10,373 nucleotides of DNA from Accumulibacter sp031732795 (lineage in GTDB: Bacteria; Pseudomonadota; Gammaproteobacteria; Burkholderiales; Rhodocyclaceae), in contig JAVMKC010000116.1 in NCBI GenBank assembly GCA_031732795.1, forward strand, positions 1-10,373. The letters are read 5' to 3'. Below are positions 6,681 to 10,373 of the stretch, piece by piece. The notes under the pieces were generated by a model. It did not search any database and was not told the DNA's origin. It was given only the letters and a program-made list of their open reading frames with translations. The stretch's first letter is position 1, and the number at the start of each line of letters is the position of its first letter. A program made the translations under genes and the position numbers.

Positions 6681-7301
6681 ATGAACCATCGAAAAGAACG
6701 CCAGCGCAGCCATGTCGCCCGGGTCGCCGCCCGTTTATTGGTCGAAGAAGGCGCCGGGGACATCAGCCGGGCAAAGCGCAAAGCGGCCCGGCAACTGGGA
6801 GTCAGCGATCGCGCCGAACTGCCGGACGACCATGAAATCGAAGAACAACAGCGTGTCTACCAACGACTCTTCCAAGAGGATGACGCATGCGCCCGGCTCG
6901 ACGAACTGCGGCGGGCCGCGCTACGTCTCATGGTCTGGTTGCAACGCTTCAAACCCTACCTGAGCGGCAGCGTCCTCGAAGGCAGCGCCGGCCGGCACGC
7001 CGAAATCGACATTCAGTTGTTTCCGGATAGCGCCAAGGAGGTCGAAATTTTCCTGCTCAACGAGAAAATCGATTATCGGCACAGCGTTCCGCGCACTGAC
7101 CGCGCCGAAGCGGTGCTGACCTTCGACGATTCCGCCACCGTCAATCTGGTCATCTATCCCCCTGATCAGGAACGCGTCAATTTCAAAACCCGTGACGGAC
7201 GGAACCGGCCCCGCGCACGGATCGATACCGTCCGGAAATTGTTGATCGACGAAGCAAACGCAAAAGCAGACGCAGACGATACCCCGCCGGCTTCAGCCTG
7301 A
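6681..7301 (+). CDS. Small nucleotidyltransferase-fold protein, unknown substrate
   Basis: The 206-residue product begins with an Arg-rich helical part (RKERQRSHVARVAARLLVEE; AKRKAARQLGV at 31-41) that resembles a set of betaproteobacterial proteins often located near mpl. A nucleotidyltransferase core follows: YLSGSVLEGSAGRHAEIDIQLF at about 93-114. This has the GS motif at 96-97 and an acidic pair E108-x-D110, where the polymerase-beta superfamily normally has DxD. Another strand, VNLVIYP (154-160), fits the third core strand. ATG 6681 has no clear Shine-Dalgarno, but it is where homology-like sequence begins; the frame is open from 6636. The substrate (tRNA, antibiotic, protein AMPylation) cannot be read from the sequence. 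It is convergent with the SDR gene, 30 bp apart, with no obvious terminator between. Confidence 0.78.
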   Translation: MNHRKERQRSHVARVAARLLVEEGAGDISRAKRKAARQLGVSDRAELPDDHEIEEQQRVYQRLFQEDDACARLDELRRAALRLMVWLQRFKPYLSGSVLEGSAGRHAEIDIQLFPDSAKEVEIFLLNEKIDYRHSVPRTDRAEAVLTFDDSATVNLVIYPPDQERVNFKTRDGRNRPRARIDTVRKLLIDEANAKADADDTPPASA

Positions 7302-7331
7302 TCTCGCATACCTCACGGACCGGCTCCGCGT

Positions 7332-7967
7332 TCAACGCGCCGATAGCGCCGGTCGCCGTTTCAGGTAAGCCGGAGCTTCCGCCTGGTCGACCATGAATTC
7401 CGCCACCGTTTGTCTCGGAATGCTGCCGACCTTCATCCCCCGTCGATAATCCACCTGCACTCGCGCGGGACCGCTTGAAGCGCCGTCGGTCAGCCGGCCA
7501 GGACGGACCAGCATCCAGTCGAGACGGGAAGCTTCGACCTTCTGTTCCAGGCGGGTTTTGTCCACATAAACTTCCTTCAGCACGAAGCGGAACAGCAGTC
7601 CCATCAACAAGCCGTGATATTGACCGCTCTCGCCGGCACCAAACCCGGTCAGCACGATGAGCGGCGTATCCGCCAATTCAGTCTCGATCTCGCCCAGAGC
7701 CCGACCAAAATCCGAATACAGCGTCGTCGCCTTGGTGCTCATGCCCGTGCCGAGGCAGACGAGAACCGCGTCGGCACCGGCCACCGCGCGTCGCAGGGTC
7801 TCAACATTCGTGGCGCTGCCCTGGATTCGGGTCAGCGCAGGGTCGTCAGGGAGCGAGTCGACGCTCCGTGACAGCGTGACGACACGATGCCCACGCGTAA
7901 GCGCGACCCGAACGCAATGCAGACCAACACCGGCCGATGCGCCAATCACACAGATGGTTTTGCTCAA
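7332..7967 (-). CDS. NAD(P)-binding atypical SDR (NmrA/YbjT-like)
   Basis: A 211-residue Rossmann-fold protein with the dinucleotide-binding motif GASAGVG at residues 9-15 and RS after the second strand (34-35), compatible with NADP preference. ADAVLVCLGTG (65-75) and LDWMLVRPGRLTDG (149-162) follow, typical of the atypical SDR5/NmrA group that reduces or senses small redox cofactors and flavins; the actual substrate is unknown. I chose the TTG at 7967, which gives the family-typical MSKTICVIGA start, because it has AGGGAG (7975-7980, - strand) 7 bases upstream. A further TTG at 7988 lies inside a palindrome (7983-7996). It is the last gene of a leftward cluster behind the flavodoxin remnant (43 bp gap), opposite a LysR regulator. 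Confidence 0.86.
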   Translation of the reverse strand: MSKTICVIGASAGVGLHCVRVALTRGHRVVTLSRSVDSLPDDPALTRIQGSATNVETLRRAVAGADAVLVCLGTGMSTKATTLYSDFGRALGEIETELADTPLIVLTGFGAGESGQYHGLLMGLLFRFVLKEVYVDKTRLEQKVEASRLDWMLVRPGRLTDGASSGPARVQVDYRRGMKVGSIPRQTVAEFMVDQAEAPAYLKRRPALSAR

Positions 7968-7982
7968 GGCGGTTCTCCCTTC

Positions 7983-7996
7983 GCACAAAATTGTGC
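7983..7996. promoter_or_regulatory. 14-bp palindrome GCACAA-AA-TTGTGC upstream of SDR gene
   Basis: Two perfect 6-base arms around a central AA lie 2 bases upstream of the SDR ribosome site (7975-7980) and downstream of the flavodoxin-remnant stop. The size and A/T-centred symmetry fit a dimeric repressor operator (MarR, TetR or HxlR type). This would allow the SDR to be regulated apart from the upstream genes. No protein can be assigned to it from the sequence. Confidence 0.5.
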
Positions 7997-8010
7997 CAAC
8001 TCGGTTGCTG

Positions 8011-8172
8011 TCAGCGAACCCAGTGTTGGACGACAGCGGTCACGCGCTCGCCGAACTGACGGGCGGTTTCGAGGTCACCTGGCAACATCTCGTCGGTGCC
8101 GTTCGCCACTTTTTCAGCCGTGCCTTGGGTATGGCCGTCGCCGGAATGACAAACCACGACGATGTTGGGCAT
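8011..8172 (-). pseudogene. Internally deleted flavodoxin/WrbA-like gene (53 codons, in frame)
   Basis: The frame has a strong ribosome site, GGAGG at 8179-8183 (- strand), 6 bases before ATG 8172. Residues 1-25 are a clear flavodoxin N-terminus: first strand MPNIVVVC, then the FMN-phosphate loop HSGDGHTQGTAEKVANG. Residues 27-45 (DEMLPGDLETARQFGERV) match the C-terminal tail of WrbA-like flavodoxin-family reductases, which are normally about 180-200 residues long. The middle (roughly 130-150 residues, including the flavin ring-binding loops) is missing, with a join near 8092-8100 and the frame preserved. The result cannot fold as a flavodoxin, so I call a deletion remnant. Its intact start signals leave open a translated micro-protein or a role as a leader for the SDR gene. 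Gaps to neighbours are 37 and 43 bp on the same strand. Confidence 0.72.
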
Positions 8173-8209
8173 GTCTGACCTCCAGAAAAAGTGGATCGAA
8201 AACGGCGGA

Positions 8210-8698
8210 TCAACTGGCGAGCGTGCCGTGGGCGTAGGCGTGTGAAATCTGCAGGAGCAGCTTCGTCCAGGCGAGTTCCTCGCGGTCGCGCGGCGCGAAG
8301 ACGAACACGGCGTCGGCGGCCGCAGGGTTGCGCAACGCGAATGGATGCCGCAGCACCCAGCCCTTGCCGATGGCCATCGTGCGGTAAGGCTCGGGCAGCG
8401 TCAGGTGCAGGCTGCCGGTCGGTGGATTGTGGATATGGGCAAACTCACGGCCGACGAGAAAAGCGGTGCGCGGCGCCGTGGTCTGTTCGGGCAGGGTCAG
8501 GCTCCGCGAACCGTCAGGCGCGATCTGCGTCTCTTGCTCGACGACGCCGTCGAGCGAAAAGGCAAATTCGGCGAGTTCATCGATGACGCGCCAATCCTCC
8601 GGAAACTGATCGACCTGTTCCTGCGGTGTGGCAGGGGTCATGCGTGCCGGATGTCCAGGACGGGCCGGCAGGGTCTGGATGACTGCCATGAAATTCAT
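8210..8698 (-). CDS. Luciferase-domain (DUF5519-like) protein
   Basis: The 162-residue product has the motif order of the small 'luciferase domain' family: REFAHIH (84-90), GSLHLTLPEP (95-104), GKGWVLRHPFA (111-121) and VFVFAPRDREELAW (131-144), ending in an LLLQISHAYAHG helix. Despite the family name there is no evidence of light emission; family members are mostly of unknown function. The conserved His residues (88, 90, 98, 118) could bind a metal or act in catalysis, but this is inference. ATG 8698 has AAGGAG at 8706-8711 (- strand) with a 7-base spacer. It is the first gene of the leftward cluster and diverges from the LysR gene across a spacer holding a large inverted repeat. Confidence 0.75.
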   Translation of the reverse strand: MNFMAVIQTLPARPGHPARMTPATPQEQVDQFPEDWRVIDELAEFAFSLDGVVEQETQIAPDGSRSLTLPEQTTAPRTAFLVGREFAHIHNPPTGSLHLTLPEPYRTMAIGKGWVLRHPFALRNPAAADAVFVFAPRDREELAWTKLLLQISHAYAHGTLAS

Positions 8699-8710
8699 CG
8701 CTGATCTCCT

Positions 8711-8757
8711 TACCATCAATTGACCGGCCGCCTTGAACGGCCGATGGTCAAATGGTA
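8711..8757. promoter_or_regulatory. 47-bp interrupted inverted repeat in LysR/luciferase-domain spacer
   Basis: Three nested arm pairs share one centre: TACCAT (8711-8716) with ATGGTA (8752-8757), TTGACC (8720-8725) with GGTCAA (8746-8751), and GGCCG (8726-8730) with CGGCC (8738-8742). The central loop is CCTTGAA, with CAA and GAT as small bulges. It abuts the ribosome site of the leftward gene (8706-8711) and lies 53 bp before the LysR start. A LysR operator is the simplest reading; a leader-RNA hairpin next to the Shine-Dalgarno of the luciferase-domain gene is the alternative. On the + strand, TAGAAT at 8770-8775 is a possible -10 for the LysR gene. Confidence 0.55.
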
Positions 8758-8810
8758 CGACAGCGGCAGTAGAATCAGAGATATCAGAAACGGAATATAG
8801 AATTTCAATA

Positions 8811-9734
8811 ATGAAACAATCTGCCGAAGTTTCAGGCGCTGCCGTCCTGCTGGCCGACGTGGCGCTCTTCGTTGAAATCGCACGTACCGAGAGTTTCAGC
8901 CGCGCCGCCGCGCGCCTGGGAATACCAGCACCGACCCTCTCCCGACGCATCGCGGCAATGGAACGACGGATCGGCGTGCAGTTGTTTCAGCGCACGACTC
9001 GAAAGGTGGCCCTGACTCCGGTCGCCGGCCCGTACTACGAACGCTGCCTCGAGGTCATGGCGGCGGCCGCCGCCGCGCAGGACGCACTGGAGCGCAGTCG
9101 CACCATGCAGGAGCGCATTCGCATCGCCATGCCCGTCGATCTGGGTGTCGCCGTTCTTGGCCCGATCATTGCCCGCTTCGTCGCTGCCTCACCCGGTCTG
9201 CGCGTCGAATTTGATCTTTCATCACGGACAGCCGATCTTTTTTCCGACCCCGTGGACCTGGCGTTCCGCATCGGCAAGATCACTGACGACCGCGTCGTCG
9301 CGCGCCGAATTGGCACGATCCAAAGCGGGGTGTTCGCTGCACCCGCCTATCTGCAGCGACACGGCCCGATCGATTCACCGATGCAGCTCGAAAACGCCTC
9401 GTGCTTGAATCTGCAAACCTCATCCGGAGCGATGCCTTGGGTGATCGGCCCCCACAAATGGCCAGGAGCGCCCGGACCATGCGTGATCTCGGCCAACAGC
9501 GTCTCGCTGTTGCGTGCCTTGGCCGAGGACGGCCAGGGCGTTGCGCTGCTGCCTCGCCACGTGGCCCACCACAGCGTGCTTTCCGGACGCCTGGTTCCGA
9601 TACTGGAAGCCGAGAAGACACCGGCATGGCCACTATTCGCTGTAACCGGATCGCGGATGATTTCGAAAGGCATGCGCCTGATGATCGCCCATGTCAGCAA
9701 TGAACTGAAACAGATCACCACTCAGACGCTATAG
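8811..9734 (+). CDS. LysR-type transcriptional regulator
   Basis: A 307-residue LTTR. The N-terminal winged helix-turn-helix (about residues 14-73) reads DVALFVEIARTESFSRAAARLGIPAPTLSRRIAAMERRIGVQLFQRTTRKVALT in pieces that match the family closely. A linker helix rich in Ala follows (about 84-98), then a periplasmic-binding-like effector domain from RIRIAMPVDLGVAVLGP onward, with LAFRIGKITDDRVVARRIG and VSLLRALAEDGQGVALLPRHV. This subtype (CrgA/AaeR-like) often controls divergently encoded oxidoreductases. ATG 8811 lacks a good Shine-Dalgarno, but the next upstream start is a TTG at 8733 inside the inverted repeat. It probably controls the leftward cluster and its own gene. The inducer is unknown; quinones or electrophiles are a guess from the neighbours. 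Confidence 0.93.
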   Translation: MKQSAEVSGAAVLLADVALFVEIARTESFSRAAARLGIPAPTLSRRIAAMERRIGVQLFQRTTRKVALTPVAGPYYERCLEVMAAAAAAQDALERSRTMQERIRIAMPVDLGVAVLGPIIARFVAASPGLRVEFDLSSRTADLFSDPVDLAFRIGKITDDRVVARRIGTIQSGVFAAPAYLQRHGPIDSPMQLENASCLNLQTSSGAMPWVIGPHKWPGAPGPCVISANSVSLLRALAEDGQGVALLPRHVAHHSVLSGRLVPILEAEKTPAWPLFAVTGSRMISKGMRLMIAHVSNELKQITTQTL

Positions 9735-9909
9735 CCGACGGAAAAAGACGGGAGTTTACTGATCGGCGAGTCAAGTTGCGCGATTCAGACTGCAGATCGA
9801 TTGAAGCAACCCCAACCGATCCGTCAGCGGCTAAAAATCGCACTCAACCCCTATTTGACGCAGAGACTTCCGAGGGGGTAACTCGCTGAGTTATAGTTGG
9901 CAGCAAATA
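9735..9909. other. Non-coding stretch after LysR gene
   Basis: No gene, tRNA or convincing terminator is visible in these 175 bases. The only structure I see is TAACTC-GCT-GAGTTA at 9879-9893, a short inverted repeat just outside the presumed insertion-sequence end. Base composition is lower in GC than the genes to the left, in line with a boundary to mobile DNA. Confidence 0.4.
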
Positions 9910-9943
9910 GAATTGTCCGGTTTTGTAGCACATGAATTGTCCG
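9910..9943. repeat. Two direct repeats GAATTGTCCG, probable subterminal IS end
   Basis: GAATTGTCCG occurs at 9910-9919 and again at 9934-9943, a 24-base step or about two helical turns. The pair lies on the downstream side of the transposase remnant (10020-10202, - strand), where an insertion sequence would have its end. Repeated AATTGTCCG-like boxes fit transposase-binding sites. The exact outer end of the element is not determinable here. Confidence 0.5.
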
Positions 9944-10019
9944 CTTTGACCATGGCGGGGAAAGCGGTGGAGAAGCGTACCCGGAACCGATTTTCCCGCC
10001 ACGGGCAGCCGCGGCGGAC

Positions 10020-10202
10020 CTACGCAGCCCCCTTCAAATTCGAAGGAATGACTTTGCCGGCTTCGTCATAGTCGGCTAACTTGCGCGGGCCATGAAGGAT
10101 CGCCAGCGTACGGTCGGTATGACGCAGCACGCTCACCTTGGCCTTGACGTAGTGACAGCGATGACGATCGGCGGGAATCGGCAACGTCATTCCCGCGAAG
10201 CC
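10020..10202 (-). pseudogene. C-terminal remnant of an ISNCY/IS1202-like transposase
   Basis: Reading leftward, the open frame ends at the stop at 10020-10022. It contains LPIPADRHRCHYVKAKVSV, then TLAILHGPRKLADYDEAG. This matches the C-terminal tail typical of ISNCY/IS1202-like DDE transposases (IPxDRHRxxYVKAxVxV ... TLAxFHGPRxLAxYD). The reading frame closes immediately upstream with two stops (10203-10208), so all catalytic parts are gone. The first few residues (GFAG.T) come from a REP-like sequence CGTCATTCCCGCGAAG (10185-10200), so the true transposase part probably begins near 10183. Only about 55 residues survive, with no start codon in context, so the gene is dead. The family call rests on memory of the motif. 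Confidence 0.68.
10171..10200. repeat. REP-like palindromic sequence at the transposase break
   Basis: GCGGGAAT (10171-10178) pairs with ATTCCCGC (10189-10196), and CGTCATTCCCGCGAAG is the common proteobacterial REP-like string. The right half seems foreign to the transposase, while the left half is transposase sequence (IPAD codons) that happens to complement it. This marks the point where the insertion sequence is interrupted. Confidence 0.45.
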
Positions 10203-10223
10203 TCACTACCGATCATGATTGTT

Positions 10224-10255
10224 TCTGGTTCCCAAGGCGGACCTTGGGAACCAGA
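10224..10255. repeat. Perfect palindrome, 14-bp arms and CGGA loop
   Basis: TCTGGTTCCCAAGG (10224-10237) and CCTTGGGAACCAGA (10242-10255) are exact reverse complements around CGGA. There is no trailing T-run, so it is not a typical Rho-independent terminator. The GTTCCCAAG/CTTGGGAAC core resembles a palindromic repeat I recall as dispersed in many environmental genomes. It lies directly upstream of the broken transposase end. Confidence 0.65.
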
Positions 10256-10373
10256 CAGAACATCCGGAAATCATCGCAGGAAAATGATTAAATGCAAGAC
10301 CTGACCCCGACGCTGATGTGAAACGCCCGGCGGTCCGCACCCGTCATCTTGCTCGAAGCAAGTTGGATATCTT
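10256..10373. other. Repeat-rich tail with RAYT-like border motif
   Basis: No gene is visible to the window end. AATGCAAGACCTGACCCC (10291-10308) resembles a border sequence that I recall beside REP-associated tyrosine transposase genes in other proteobacteria. A small hairpin, CTTGCT-CGA-AGCAAG, follows at 10348-10362. A further mobile element may begin just outside the window; this is inference. Confidence 0.35.

Noticed and set aside
9879..9905. dif/Xer-like or attC site near the IS end
   Set aside because: TAACTC-GCT-GAGTTA and the following TTATAGTT only loosely recall a XerD arm; no matching XerC arm or attC R'/R'' boxes are visible.
10224..10255. Rho-independent terminator
   Set aside because: The stem is strong but there is no T-run on either side and no gene ends nearby.
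10092..10304. 70-codon + strand frame over the IS remnant
   Set aside because: It is antisense to the transposase tail and crosses the REP-like and palindromic repeats; no protein character.
1..10373. CRISPR array, tRNA or rRNA genes
   Set aside because: No regularly spaced repeats and no tRNA or rRNA signature on either strand.

Overview
The window looks like a chromosomal segment of a GC-rich betaproteobacterium, most likely Rhodocyclales-like. I infer this from the gene order of the aa3-type cytochrome c oxidase locus (ctaD, small assembly gene, ctaG, ctaE, an inverted DUF2909 gene, SURF1, a Sco-like gene, ctaB), from the betaproteobacterial style of the CtaD, CtaB and SURF1 proteins, and from the presence of mpl next to a nucleotidyltransferase-fold gene. 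The genus assignment is inference only.

Region 1 (1-5006) is a terminal-oxidase biogenesis cluster on the + strand. It encodes the C-terminal half of subunit I, a 45-residue one-helix protein, the CuB chaperone CtaG/Cox11, subunit III, SURF1, a membrane-anchored Sco/thioredoxin-fold protein with CxxxC, and heme O synthase. A DUF2909 membrane gene is embedded on the - strand. Two things stand out. Subunit I keeps its copper and heme ligands and the HPEVY Tyr but lacks the K-channel Thr and Lys (PTGVK has become PLAVL) and has His instead of the Mg-site Asp. In addition, the heme A synthase gene (ctaA), usual between the Sco-like gene and ctaB in related genomes, is absent here.

Region 2 (4965-7301) holds mpl, a peptidoglycan-recycling ligase, on the - strand. 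Its 3' end overlaps that of ctaB by 43 bp. It is divergent from a small nucleotidyltransferase-fold gene of unknown role, across a 288-bp spacer.

Region 3 (7332-9734) is an accessory redox locus. A LysR-type regulator on the + strand faces a leftward cluster: a luciferase-domain (DUF5519-like) protein, a 53-codon internally deleted flavodoxin/WrbA-like gene, and an atypical SDR with a probable TTG start. Two inverted repeats sit where operators or leader structures would be expected: a 47-bp interrupted one in the divergent spacer and GCACAA-AA-TTGTGC just upstream of the SDR.

Region 4 (9735-10373) has no intact gene. It holds debris of mobile DNA: subterminal GAATTGTCCG repeats and the C-terminal end of an ISNCY/IS1202-like transposase, broken at a REP-like sequence, then a perfect 14-bp-arm palindrome and a short motif resembling the border of RAYT-type elements.
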